A stretch of DNA of 64,000 bases from contig JBAOKB010000126.1 of NCBI GenBank assembly GCA_037044905.1, positions 186,001-250,000 of the forward strand. Reading direction: 5' to 3'. This DNA comes from Hortaea werneckii (taxonomy: Eukaryota; Ascomycota; Dothideomycetes; Mycosphaerellales; Teratosphaeriaceae). The notes beneath the pieces were generated by a model, which was not told the DNA's origin, did no database searches, and was given only the letters and a program-made list of their open reading frames with translations. Each line of letters opens with the position of its first letter. Positions within the stretch are counted from its first letter, which is position 1. Shown here in pieces: positions 46,832-56,614 of this stretch. Position numbers and translations under genes: made by a program.

Positions 46832-49800
46832 ATGAATATGAGACCGGCATTAAGGCACTCCAGGTCTACCGATCTGAGACAAGATGCAGCATCGAGATCA
46901 GCGAGTCCTGCTACCACCCCCAAAGCTATTGTCCCGCCCACTTCATCGCCTTACTTCAACAACTCGGCGGCGATGACCGTGGCTCCTGCCATGACTATCA
47001 GCGCCTCTTCGTCTACGCGCGGAAGCCCGCTGCATGCTTTGAAGGCCGCCACAGTCGCGCCGGACGCGTCGCCTGAAAACACATTGTCGCCCCAATCTTA
47101 CTCATCCCCTTCGACCATTCCGCGGTCCGTAATGCCGGAACGTTCCTTCTCTGACCGGTTCTCGGACCGTCGATCTGAAAGATCGCCATCCCCAAACACG
47201 AGAATACCACCACCACCGGGAGCTCTGGCCGAGGCAATGAACACTAAAAGCCCTGGACTCATCCGTCGATTATCGAGGGGTGCATCCAACAGACTCCGAC
47301 GAAGAGCTTCAACCAACCATTCGATGCGTCTAAGGGATCAAAGCGCCGGGCCCGTCTTGATCCGCAGGCGCAGTGACAGCAACGGAGCAGGAGACATCTC
47401 CGATTTTGAACTCGACAGCGTGACCACGGCCGAAGATCCCGCCGAGGAAGAGGCCACTTCAATGGTGTCTGAATTGCATGAGGCCGTCACCAACATGAGC
47501 TTTGGCCGAGAGAATGCGCTTGGCATAGTCAGCAGTCGCCCTAGCGATGTTTCATCAGTCTTTGAGGGCGGCATTGCTCCCGTCAACCCTACCAGCCTCC
47601 AACATGGAACAGACGTTATTAAATTGACGAAGAAGAAGAGGAAGGCAATCAAGCTCTGGCTTGACCCGAATCTGGCCCGAATCTGCTGGCATCCTCATAA
47701 ACCGGACAAATCCTTCTTCGTTGATGATGTACTGGAAGTGCGCAAAGGCGTGGAATCCCGAAATGCGCGCGACGACATTCAGATACCGAAAGAAGATGAA
47801 TCGCGCCTTTTGACCATCGTCTATGCGTTGCCAGAACGCGAGCGTGGCCAGACAAGGAAAACGATGCACATCTTAGTGTCTGAACTACACATGAAGCAGT
47901 GGACTGACGTACTAAACGATGTCTTTCGCAAACGCGTCGCAAGCATGGACGCACTTTCTTCGTCACGCGACAAAAGTGAGAAAAGTATGGAGATGCTGTG
48001 GCAAAAGGTCATGGGGCGCAAAGCCGACCAAGCGGATCAGCTCCTGACACTTGACGATGCTCGCCAAGTATGCAGGGATCTTGAGATTAATTGCGATCAC
48101 CGGACTGTGGAAGCACACTTTCGCAAATGCGACCGAGAAAACTCTGGTTTGCTCACCGTTGCTCAATATCGTGCCTTCGTCAACTCTTTCAAGGAGCGCA
48201 AGGATATTCAGCATCTATATCGCAACATCAAGCATGGCCTTCTCGACGCTGACCTGGACCTCAAGGAATTCCTGGACTTCCTCAAGCATGACCAATATGT
48301 CGACGTGGACAAAGAGCGCGCATACTGGGAAGGAGTGTTCGACAGGCTCGCTCGACCGGCATCCAATCGCGCGCAACTGCCGGATGCCGAACCAGTCCCA
48401 GGCCAGAAGATGCTGACTTTGCAAGGCTTCCAACATTTCTTAACATCTGGTTACAACTCCCCGCTGAGCGCTGCTGGATCGGACTCGACCCTGGACCGAC
48501 CTCTTAACGAATACTTCATTTCCAGCTCACATAATACTTATCTCATCGGGCGTCAGATCAAGGGAACATCAAGTGTTGACGGCTACATCGAGGCTCTACT
48601 TGAGGGATGCAGATGCATTGAGATCGATTGTTGGGATGGAGACGATGGCCGACCGATGGTGACACATGGCCGCACGCTTTCAACAAAAGTTGCGTTTGAA
48701 GACTGTGTCTCAGTTGTCGCTAAGCACGCTTTCGCATCGTCACCATACCCTTTGATTGTCTCGCTGGAAGTACATTGCTCTGCCGAGCAGCAGAATACCA
48801 TGGTCGATCTCATGGTCCAGTACTTTGCCAGCATGCTCATCACGGAGCCCATCACACCAAACGCGGCAATGCTTCCTTCTCCTGAGGAACTGAAGTACAA
48901 GATCATCGTCAAGGTCAAGGCGGCTGAGACACCCACAGCAGAGCAACCCCCTGTGGTCGTCGACTCCTCTAATGGTCGAAGAAGAGCGCGCAGCCTCACC
49001 TCCAACATGATCCGGTCTCCGTCCGTAGAGAAGCAGGCAATCATGCCGTCTCCGATGGTATCTAGCCCTGGGACTACCAGCCCTACCGAGTTTGGAACGA
49101 CATCTTGCACATCGCGCGGCTCAACGACATCTGGCCCCACCATGACACCTAACAGTTCGGCTGATGACAGCGACGAGGGTCCAGCTCCCGACCGCCCCAA
49201 GAAGCGCAAAACTAGCAAGATCATCCCCAAGTTGGCGCATCTTGGAGTCTACACGCAAGGCATCACATTCCGAGGGTGGGAGGATCCGAGTGCGAAGACC
49301 TACAATCACATTTTTTCATTTTCCGAAGACACCTTTGCGAGACATACCGCACGAAAGAATAATGAAGGCAAGGCGGCTCTTGAAAAGCACAACCAGCTCC
49401 ATCTGATGCGCGTCTATCCGTCCGCCAGACGGTACGCCTCTGACAACTTCAACCCGCTTAATGTCTGGCGGTGTGGGGTGCAGATGGCGGCTCTCAACTG
49501 GCAGACGTACGATGTGCACCATCAAGTCAACCGCGCAATGTTCGCTGCAGGCAGCGACCGTCTTGGATACGTGCTGAAGCCCGAGGAGCTTCGGCATGCG
49601 AAGCATCTCCCCATCACCGATACGATCGCCGAAGCGCCCGGTCGAAGAGAGAAGCGTGGTAGGAAGCTAATTCGCTTCACGGTCGATATTCTCTCCGCTC
49701 AGCGCTTGCCAAGACCGCGCAACCAAAACGTCGACGCAGGCATGAACCCTTACATAGAGTTCGAGATGTACTCGGCCGAAGACAAGGCACAAGGCATTGC

Positions 49801-50347
49801 TGCCGGAGCTGGCGGTACCGACGCTTCCGAATCGGACGGCTTCTCTGGCATTGGCGCACCGTTGCGCAAACGAACCAAAGTCTGCTTGGGCAATGGCTTT
49901 GATCCCGAGTTCAACCAACCCCTCGAACTAAGCCTTGTCACCAAGTTCCCAGGTCTGGTATTCGTGCGCTGGACTGTCTGGAATCAATCGAATGACCGCA
50001 GCAAGTATCCCAACAATATCCTGTTGGCCACTTTCACAGCCAAATTGAGTAGCCTTCAGCAAGGTTACCGCCACCTGCCGCTTTTCAACCCGCAAGGCGA
50101 GCAGTATGCTTTCGCCAAGCTGTTTGTTCGGATCAAGAAGGAAGCCCCAATCGCACTGCACGAGGAAGACAACGCAAAAGGGTACATTGAGGCCCGCGCC
50201 TCACGAGCAGAGGTCCGCACGGAACGCTCCTGGCCCCGCCGCATCTTCAGTCGCAACCCTAGCGAACGAGGGAAACGCGACCTCGACCCCGATCAGCGCG
50301 GCATGCTCAGTCGAACTTCGAGTATGGACCGTTCTCTTACTGGATGA
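46832..50347 (+). CDS. Phosphoinositide-specific phospholipase C, delta type
   Basis: Single exon, 1,171 residues. Hydrolyses PIP2 to inositol trisphosphate and diacylglycerol at membranes. Order: long Ser/Pro-rich N-terminal extension (about 1-250), PH-like region (DVIKLTKKKRKAIKLWLDPNLARICWHP), EF-hand region with DRENSGLLTVAQY, catalytic X domain, a Ser/Thr-rich X-Y linker with a basic cluster, Y domain (LAHLGVYTQGITFRGWED; NPLNVWRCGVQMAALNWQT) and C2 domain (FTVDILSAQRLPRPRNQNVDAGMNPYIEFEM). Catalytic features are present: His in SSSHNTYL (about 567) and His in PMVTHGRTL (about 612), 45 residues apart as in mammalian PLC-delta, with IEIDCWDG and SLEVHC supplying the Ca2+ ligands. The N-terminal extension makes it longer than the metazoan delta type, a feature seen in fungi. 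Start at 46832, the first in-frame ATG. Confidence 0.95.
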   Translation: MNMRPALRHSRSTDLRQDAASRSASPATTPKAIVPPTSSPYFNNSAAMTVAPAMTISASSSTRGSPLHALKAATVAPDASPENTLSPQSYSSPSTIPRSVMPERSFSDRFSDRRSERSPSPNTRIPPPPGALAEAMNTKSPGLIRRLSRGASNRLRRRASTNHSMRLRDQSAGPVLIRRRSDSNGAGDISDFELDSVTTAEDPAEEEATSMVSELHEAVTNMSFGRENALGIVSSRPSDVSSVFEGGIAPVNPTSLQHGTDVIKLTKKKRKAIKLWLDPNLARICWHPHKPDKSFFVDDVLEVRKGVESRNARDDIQIPKEDESRLLTIVYALPERERGQTRKTMHILVSELHMKQWTDVLNDVFRKRVASMDALSSSRDKSEKSMEMLWQKVMGRKADQADQLLTLDDARQVCRDLEINCDHRTVEAHFRKCDRENSGLLTVAQYRAFVNSFKERKDIQHLYRNIKHGLLDADLDLKEFLDFLKHDQYVDVDKERAYWEGVFDRLARPASNRAQLPDAEPVPGQKMLTLQGFQHFLTSGYNSPLSAAGSDSTLDRPLNEYFISSSHNTYLIGRQIKGTSSVDGYIEALLEGCRCIEIDCWDGDDGRPMVTHGRTLSTKVAFEDCVSVVAKHAFASSPYPLIVSLEVHCSAEQQNTMVDLMVQYFASMLITEPITPNAAMLPSPEELKYKIIVKVKAAETPTAEQPPVVVDSSNGRRRARSLTSNMIRSPSVEKQAIMPSPMVSSPGTTSPTEFGTTSCTSRGSTTSGPTMTPNSSADDSDEGPAPDRPKKRKTSKIIPKLAHLGVYTQGITFRGWEDPSAKTYNHIFSFSEDTFARHTARKNNEGKAALEKHNQLHLMRVYPSARRYASDNFNPLNVWRCGVQMAALNWQTYDVHHQVNRAMFAAGSDRLGYVLKPEELRHAKHLPITDTIAEAPGRREKRGRKLIRFTVDILSAQRLPRPRNQNVDAGMNPYIEFEMYSAEDKAQGIAAGAGGTDASESDGFSGIGAPLRKRTKVCLGNGFDPEFNQPLELSLVTKFPGLVFVRWTVWNQSNDRSKYPNNILLATFTAKLSSLQQGYRHLPLFNPQGEQYAFAKLFVRIKKEAPIALHEEDNAKGYIEARASRAEVRTERSWPRRIFSRNPSERGKRDLDPDQRGMLSRTSSMDRSLTG

Positions 50348-51330
50348 CGAAAAAACGAACACCTCCACCCATTTGTATCAATAGCCGCTCGCCCTTTGAT
50401 TGGTGCTATCATGTCACCATCCTTACACCAAGGAACGAAGAACGGTGAGAGATTTTTCTACAGCCGGCGCGCTGTGTCTGGGACCCGGCGTTTACTGCTC
50501 TATCGCTTGTATACCCCCATTTTAGCATCGGCGATCTTTCTTTATTTTGGGAACAACGCTGTCCAAAGCGACTGTCCAACTGTGGATGGACCCTTCGCTA
50601 GGCGTTCGAGGAGCATAAAAAATATCTTTTACCTCCGGGAATTACGAAGTCTATCAAGTTTGCTATCGCCATTGTCGCCGCCCGCCCTCTACTGCTGCTG
50701 CTTCTTGTCATCAGCTACAGCAGAGGCAGGTGGGAAAGGGGTCTAGCACTTGGAATGAAATATGTCTCTCATATGTACTACCTTGGGATCCCCGGTCCGG
50801 TTACCCTTCGCTTTTTTCCCTTTCTTTTGGGCCAGGGTGTGTCTGCCGTACTATCTTGTATGATGTATTACTCCTTTTGCATATGGAGATGGAGGGCAAG
50901 TGGATGACAAGAAGAGGATGGAGGAGGGGAAGGCAGTGTGTTTTCGGTGATGAATGGCTAGCTTGTACCACATTTTTTCTGTGCAATGAATGATGGGATA
51001 TCTATTGGATTAGCTTAGCCGCAGGAAATATACTGTTCAGTATCTGAGTCATCTGAGCCTCTTCTTGGTAACCTCTGTCTGTGTTTTGTTTCTTTGCAGG
51101 CGGTGGTTGCAGCTGTGCTATCCTCGATCGTATTTGATGGATAAGTTGATGTGATTATCCCGTGCCTTAGTCTTGGAGATAATCTTGAGACATCAGAATG
51201 AGATGGCTGTAATGTCATTCGGAGCTAGACTGGAGCTCAATGCAAGCTTTACATACGCAGCACAAAGAAGAGACTGGTCGAAGGCTTTCTACTTCAGCTT
51301 CGCTAGCAAAGTAGCCTTTCTGGATTTTGT
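50348..51330. other. Convergent 3' regions, no gene seen
   Basis: About 980 bases between the phospholipase C stop and the 3' end of the F-box-like gene. Short open frames only; the T-rich part near 50,500-50,700 fits a 3' UTR. Confidence 0.5.
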
Positions 51331-52378
51331 TCACTCCCCCTCATTCGCCTCAGTCCTCACTCTCGCTCCCCACGATGTCTGGCGCTCTGCTCTTCCCGGC
51401 AACTTTACTCTTGCCCCGTCCAACTCCCTGATCTCTAGTTCCTCATCCTCATCCATGCCACCAAACATCGGCAGGTCCTCGTCCTCATCTTCCTGTCCCT
51501 CATCCTCATCCCCCTTCTCCTCATCGCTCGCATCATCGTCATCGTCATGATTATCATCGTTGAGAACCACGTCATCCGCCCGAATCGTATCGTCTTCATC
51601 CCCATCCCCATCCCCATCCCCATCCCGCTGCCTTCTAGCACTCCTAGACAACCTTCCACGCTTCCAATGCATCCCAAACTCCTCCTTCTCACTCTGCACC
51701 TCCAACCCTAGAACCCTCTTCCGCTCATTCAACGCCCGCAAAATCGCCATCCGTAATCGATACCTCTCCGGACCCCCGATCTTTTCAGACCGATGCACAA
51801 ACTCGTACATCCTCTCCACATCCTGCACGCTCCACTGATCCCAATTGAAAAGGACCGAAACTCCACGATCACTAACCCCGTACCAGCCGCGCACCTCAAA
51901 AGCTTCTCAGGCCGATCAAGCATGCCTTGGATGCCGACCTCAAACCTACGCATCCAATCCAGATCTCCCGCCTCCGCCACCGCCTCGTTCGACGATGATG
52001 GCAGCGGCAAACGCGGCGAGCCCACCTCGATCGTAAACTCCGCCCTCCGCAACGTCGGCGCGAAACGTTCGCTCCTCCACCACCTCCCCTGATAATTCTG
52101 CAGTCCCCAAACCATTCCAGGAAACGCGTGAAGTCGAAATCCTGCACCGTGACGTGGAGGTATCTCGTTTGAGCAAAGTCCTGCAGGCGGGTGGGACGGG
52201 AGAAGAGTGCGCATTCGTGGCGGAGCTGTTTGCAAGTGCGGGTTAAGGGATGGGAGAGCGGGATGTCGTTAAGGATTTGGACGTGTTCGAAGCGGGTTAG
52301 GTGGTTGGCGGTGAGGTAGGAGTAGATATTGGTGCGAATTTGGTGAGGTAGGATGAGGAAGGAGGTGGGGACGGCCAT
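51331..52378 (-). pseudogene. F-box-like/2EXR protein, two apparent frameshifts
   Basis: The coding sense runs through all three frames. It starts MAVPTSFLILPHQIRTNIYSYL (F-box-like LP..IR..IYSYL), continues to DFTRFLEWFG, then needs a one-base shift near 52105-52125, at a GGGG run (minus strand), to read QNYQGRWWRSERFAPTLRRAEFTIEVG. A second shift near 51895-51905, at a TTTT run, leads to EVRGWYGVSDRGVSVLFNWDQWSVQDVERMYEFV. The C terminus is strongly acidic with a GDGDGDGDED repeat. There are no stop codons in the used segments. Because both breaks lie at short homopolymers and the rest is intact, sequence error is as likely as decay. Function is unknown; family resembles the 2EXR protein at 1-2.4 kb. 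Confidence 0.65.
51588..51626. repeat. (CCCATC)n hexanucleotide repeat
   Basis: About six units in coding sequence of the F-box-like gene, giving a Gly-Asp run on the minus strand. Confidence 0.8.
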
Positions 52379-52873
52379 TTCCCTGGATAGGCTCGCGAAT
52401 GGGGATGGGTTTGGGGTTGTTGATTAGAGCAGTGTTTATCAGACTTGGTTTCAGCTCGATGTAGAGACAGCTGTGTTTGAAGGGCTGTTGACGCGCTTTG
52501 TTTGTTTTGATTGTTGTGCGAAGATTCTAGTCTTTTCTCCCATGTTTAAGATTGTAGCAAAATGGGAAGGTCCGTGGTTTGTAGAGGACGATATGCGCTT
52601 TGGTGGGAAAAATTGATGTTCGCAGCGAACACAGGAGTGTCCCACAAGTTTGGTGAATGCGATAGTGCTTATTTGGATCCCATCTCGCGTTCGAGCGAGG
52701 TCCGTTTTCACAAGGCCGAGTGAAGCAAAGGAAGATTCAATCTCAGGCAAAAGGTCGACTTCCGTTCATCGAGCCGAGAAAGACCATCAAGCTCAGCGTC
52801 ATTCTGCGGCAGATGCTGGAAATTTGGCATAAGTGTACGCCATTGAATAGCAGCAGCAGCATCACTATTATTC
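52379..52873. other. Upstream region of F-box-like gene
   Basis: About 500 bases between two minus-strand genes: promoter of the F-box-like gene and 3' end of the PIG-F gene. No supported coding sequence. Confidence 0.5.
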
Positions 52874-53688
52874 CTATACCATCTTGATCTTCCTGCCCTT
52901 AAACACCCACCCTCCCAGCAACTTCCCCAACACAGCACCACCATACATACCCACCACGACCGTAACCGGCCACTTCTGCCACTCCCTATCCCAATCCAAC
53001 GGGATCGGAATCGCGCCTACCCAAGCACCCACACACGCGCCCAGACTCATCCCCAAAACCTCATCGACAGGTAATTGCAGACTAACCAAGTGCAACCATT
53101 TCGGCGCCTCGAGTCCGTGGGCATAAAAGAGTTGCGGAGTCGTAAGCAGTGCCAGGTGTAAGGCGAGGAAGAGGGTGTGGAGGAGGTGGCTGGTTAAGGG
53201 AGCACCGAACAGGATCGCAAGGAGGAGGAAGAGCGGGGCGGAGAGGAAGAGGGTAAGGGTTAGGGAGAGGAAAGCTGGCTGTTTTGGAAATCAGATATTA
53301 GTATGACTTCTTCCTTACAGATGGATCGTTCGTATACCCGTGAATGACAACGCGAGGAGACATACCACAATCTTAGCCCAAATATCCTGGCCTGCTTTCT
53401 GCGGCTTCTTCTTCTCCCCGGGTTTCCGCACCGGCGGCGGAGTCTGGCCCGTCGAGGGCAGCAAATGACGCAGTAGAGCGCTTGGAGGATAGCTATGGTC
53501 GGTGCTAGACCCAGGAGAGTGTTGACGGGGTCATGGACAAGTGTCTTGAAGCTGAAGGCGAGGATGGAGGAGAGCAGGATAGGATGAAGGTTGGAGTAGA
53601 GCTGTGATGCTTGTGATGGAAGGATGTCGACGGGCTTAGAGGGCGGCGATGCAAAGCTGGGCACGGCTGACTGCGGAGCGGACGCCAT
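52874..53688 (-). CDS. GPI11: PIG-F/Gpi11 GPI-anchor synthesis protein, apparent 1-nt frameshift
   Basis: Multi-pass ER membrane protein needed to add ethanolamine phosphate to the GPI anchor. It begins MASAPQSAVPSFASPPSKPVDILP and has hydrophobic helices (LHPILLSSILAFSFKTLV; LAPTIAILQALYCVIC). At about 53455-53470 one base appears to be missing: the sequence LPSTGQTPPPVRKPGEKKKPQKAGQDIWAKIV lies in the next frame. An intron 53279-53365 (GTATGT..AACAG, phase 0) then joins KIV to PAFLSLTLTLFLSAPLFLLL. The end, GAIPIPLDWDREWQKWPVTVVVGMYGGAVLGKLLGG, is the signature block of the family. No splice option covers the shift. Since the family is essential in yeast, a sequence error is more likely than loss. 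Start at 53688 avoids a long unsupported upstream extension. Confidence 0.87.
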
Positions 53689-54119
53689 TGCGGTGGGTGG
53701 GAAGAGCGTGGGCGATAGAATGTGTAAAGTAAAGCTGGATATACTGCCAATGAATGCAGGTACAGAAAGCTTCAAGAATGACGGAGTTAAGGCGGTCAAA
53801 AGTCCGAGCCTTGTCTCGCAGCAATGAATGTGGGCGATGGCTTGATATTTTCTTTGCTCTGCAATACCCTTTTGTCTACACTTGGAAACGAAGTCTCGCA
53901 CGCTGATACTCTTGATCCTCTCTGAACTCTTTCGTTATCCTATGCTCTGTCTCGCCGATCAAGCTGCGCCCAGCCGTCTACCGTGTTCGAGGCAGACTCC
54001 AGGTGTCCCTCGTATCCTTCGAAGATTTAGTACATGGTCGCCGTCTTGACCAAGCCAGTGATCTATCGCCGAGAACCTACTCCCTTGGCCTGATATGCGG
54101 GTGATGTTGTCAAGACTCA
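53689..54119. other. Upstream region of PIG-F gene
   Basis: About 430 bases, promoter of the PIG-F gene and 3' end of the F-box gene. Nothing further seen. Confidence 0.45.
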
Positions 54120-54857
54120 TCAACCAAAATTTTGCGTACGGTTACACACCTCTTCCATAGTCAGAGGCGCCCCCAGAGGAACAGGCATGTACACGCGATG
54201 GCTGCATTGTAACACCAGGAGCGCAGTTTCTAGAGACTGAACCGCGAGCATCTTCCTCCATGAACCATGTGAGAAATAAGTCGCATCCTGCAACAGGGGG
54301 ATGCGTTTGCGCTCAATTACGACGGCCTTGTCTTTGACCTTGACCATGATACTGATGGGAAGCCTGGGTCCGCGATAGAACAGAGCCTTGGTGATGATAA
54401 AGCGGCGGCGATGAAGCTGAGACTCGTCAGTGAGCAGAGGGTTGACCCGTGGAGTACCCGCCACCCCTTCTTTGGCTACAGGTTCCGGTTCGAAGAACAA
54501 AGCCCGACGAATCTTGATAGACCAATCGATCGTAGCCTTGAAGCGCGAACAGACTCTTTGAGCAAGCAGAAGGTCCTGCATAGGTAGCTCCAGCAACGTG
54601 GACTCTAGCAACTCGGGAATCGAGAAGAACCCATCAGCGGCGTTTTGATTGCGCATGGACAGCTGCGTCTGGAGTTTGGTGGCAGTCTGCGGCGTGGCCA
54701 TCTTTTCCAAGTTCTCGTCGGCTACGAGAATGGCGATCTTTCCTTCAATTTGCTTCTGGCGAGTCTCGATACGTTCTAGACGATTGTTGATCCCCTTCAT
54801 TTCGCCTAGAACTTGACGCATCACGTCGCAGACTTCTAATTCGTGCTCCACAGACAT
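54120..54857 (-). CDS. F-box domain protein
   Basis: Single exon, 245 residues. The first 55 residues are a predicted coiled coil (VMRQVLGEMKGINNRLERIETRQKQIEGKIAILVA). The F-box follows at about 78-125: FSIPELLESTLLELPMQDLLLAQRVCSRFKATIDWSIKIRRALFFEP, matching the fungal F-box pattern with LP..LL.A..VC..... F-box proteins usually link a target to an SCF ubiquitin ligase. The remaining part is similar to the many fungal F-box proteins without further domains, with a hydrophobic GPRLPISIMVKVKDKAVV strand segment. The coiled coil before the F-box is less common. A CACGTG palindrome lies about 275 bases upstream. Confidence 0.85.
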   Translation of the reverse strand: MSVEHELEVCDVMRQVLGEMKGINNRLERIETRQKQIEGKIAILVADENLEKMATPQTATKLQTQLSMRNQNAADGFFSIPELLESTLLELPMQDLLLAQRVCSRFKATIDWSIKIRRALFFEPEPVAKEGVAGTPRVNPLLTDESQLHRRRFIITKALFYRGPRLPISIMVKVKDKAVVIERKRIPLLQDATYFSHGSWRKMLAVQSLETALLVLQCSHRVYMPVPLGAPLTMEEVCNRTQNFG

Positions 54858-55489
54858 GATGGCGCCTAGTTGACTCGGCGAAGGTAGAGAGAGAAGTAAT
54901 GGCCGCCTTTGAGAGTTATTAGCAAGTTATCAACCTCCATGAGCTGTAAACACGTACCAATGATCTGATGATTGTTCGTTGATGATTATTCGTCTTTGAC
55001 CTGTGCAGGCGTTTGGTAGCAGGGCAAAAGAGTAAATGACAGCCAGAAGAGCAAGCGAAGGAAAGAGAATGGCCGAGGGTCGCTCTTGCCGTTTTTGGTT
55101 GACAGGTCAGCTCACATGCGATGCTTCATATGCCACGTGCGCACGTGGCTTGGGCTTCTCACCCCCATCGCTGAATTCACGTTGGAATGTCGACATGGGC
55201 GTCCTCTATCCGACACAATTTTCAAAACAAACTTCTAAGCCTCACAGAGACTCCTGGTAGTGTAGCTTGTGGTATCATCTCTGGGACATCTTGAGTGATC
55301 ATCCTAGCCAAACTCTCACCGAGCAAACCCAAATCTTGATAGCATATGTCACGGTATTTCTGGCCTTTTCACTCTGATTCGTAAACTGCATGAGCTGGGA
55401 ACTCGAGGACAGCATCAGATCCGGCCAATCCAGTAGACGGCACCCAAGCCGCAGCGCACACGCAACAACACGACCCACCATCTCATTCC
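54858..55489. other. Upstream region of F-box gene
   Basis: About 630 bases between two minus-strand genes. No coding sequence seen. Contains the CACGTG palindrome listed separately. Confidence 0.5.
55132..55149. promoter_or_regulatory. 18-bp perfect palindrome with two CACGTG boxes
   Basis: GCCACGTGCGCACGTGGC, reading the same on both strands, about 275 bases before the F-box gene start. CACGTG is the core site of bHLH regulators; two in one palindrome is striking. Binding protein is inference. Confidence 0.55.
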
Positions 55490-56173
55490 CTACTGCCCTC
55501 CTTTCACCTCCCTCAAGCCCAAAACCTCCTCGACCTCAGCAATCTCCGCATGATCCCTCGTATTCCTCATCCGATGACACCACACCAACCGCCCACCTTC
55601 TTCGAACAACCACTCCCCGCCATTCTGATCGTATGCCCCGCCCTTGAAAATCAACCCACCACTCTTGATCATATTCCCCATAGAACTCAACGTCCCGCCA
55701 ATCAAGCCAGACTGGACATATTCTGGCTTCTTCTCGCCCAGGTCTAAGCTGCGGACCATATCGAGCTTCTCGTACAGTGTCCGTTGCGGATCGCAGTAGA
55801 CTGGGAATGGGCAGTCGGTGCGTTTTTTGTAGTCTGGGACCACGGCTGGCTCGCCGCAGCCGATGATGGAGAGCTTGGTATTGGCTGAGGCGAGACAGGA
55901 CGGCGGGAGGTGGGTGGAGAGGCTGCGGATGTAATCTTCGCAGTGGCCGCAGAAGAAATGTCGGATAAAGACAATGAGGTACTGTTGTTTGCTGCTGGTA
56001 GGAGAAGTAGTGGTATCAGAACCGGTGGAGCTGATGGATGTGTAGAGGGACTTGAATGGAACCTGTTCCTTTTGTTCGCTCAGGATGGGGAGGTCGGCGA
56101 TTTTATCTAGGGTTTCCGGGGATGGATGGTCATATTGCCTATCGTTGGAAGAAGCAGTAGCTTTTTCAGACAT
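55490..56173 (-). CDS. AhpC/TSA-type thioredoxin-fold protein
   Basis: Single exon, 227 residues. Thioredoxin-fold family related to AAED1/PRXL2 proteins of the AhpC/TSA antioxidant group. After an N-terminal extension, the beta strand LIVFIRHFFCGHCEDYIRSL carries a CxxC pair (Cys in FFCGHC) followed by the amphipathic helix typical of these proteins. Further strands are LSIIGCGEPAVVPDYKK and FPVYCDPQRTLYEKLDMVRSL, then GGEWLFEEGGRLVWCHRMRNTRDHAEIAEVEEVLGL. Probable role is peroxide or disulphide reduction in the cytosol, inferred from the fold; proteins of this group are poorly characterised in fungi. Start at 56173 is the first ATG of the frame and no intron is needed. Confidence 0.85.
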   Translation of the reverse strand: MSEKATASSNDRQYDHPSPETLDKIADLPILSEQKEQVPFKSLYTSISSTGSDTTTSPTSSKQQYLIVFIRHFFCGHCEDYIRSLSTHLPPSCLASANTKLSIIGCGEPAVVPDYKKRTDCPFPVYCDPQRTLYEKLDMVRSLDLGEKKPEYVQSGLIGGTLSSMGNMIKSGGLIFKGGAYDQNGGEWLFEEGGRLVWCHRMRNTRDHAEIAEVEEVLGLREVKGGQ

Positions 56174-56614
56174 GTCTTCGGTGTGATGTGATGATGTTTT
56201 CCAAGGTGTGAAGGTGATGGGTTGAAGAGAGAAGCCAATGAGAGAGGGGACCTGATACCACCTTGCTTGGAAGTTTCCTAACGCGGACCCTCAGTCTTTG
56301 CCGCTATGGAAGGACAACGCATGTGAGCTACTGAAGCGAGGCTGCATGTCTATGTGCCTCAATTCAGGCGGAAGACAGCACTTGACCCTCCACTATCTGC
56401 ACATGTGATCATAGCCACTCACCTTCAGACGTAGCCGCCGTCGGATGCCACTCCCGAGACCGCCGAGCTTGCCCGCAGCAGTGCCATCAAAGCCGACCTC
56501 GCATCTCCTACACTATCACAGGAACGCCATAACACCTGTACTCACTGCAGCGTCTCGACCCGCGAGACCTGAAGGAAGCGATCATTGCATTTGCATGGTC
56601 GCAACTGGACGGGA
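56174..56614. other. Divergent promoter region
   Basis: About 440 bases between the AhpC/TSA gene (minus) and the mS38 gene (plus), probably holding both promoters. No coding sequence seen. Confidence 0.5.

Noticed and set aside
48583..49230. 215-residue antisense frame inside the phospholipase C gene
   Set aside because: Opposite strand of the conserved X and linker regions; no independent motif.
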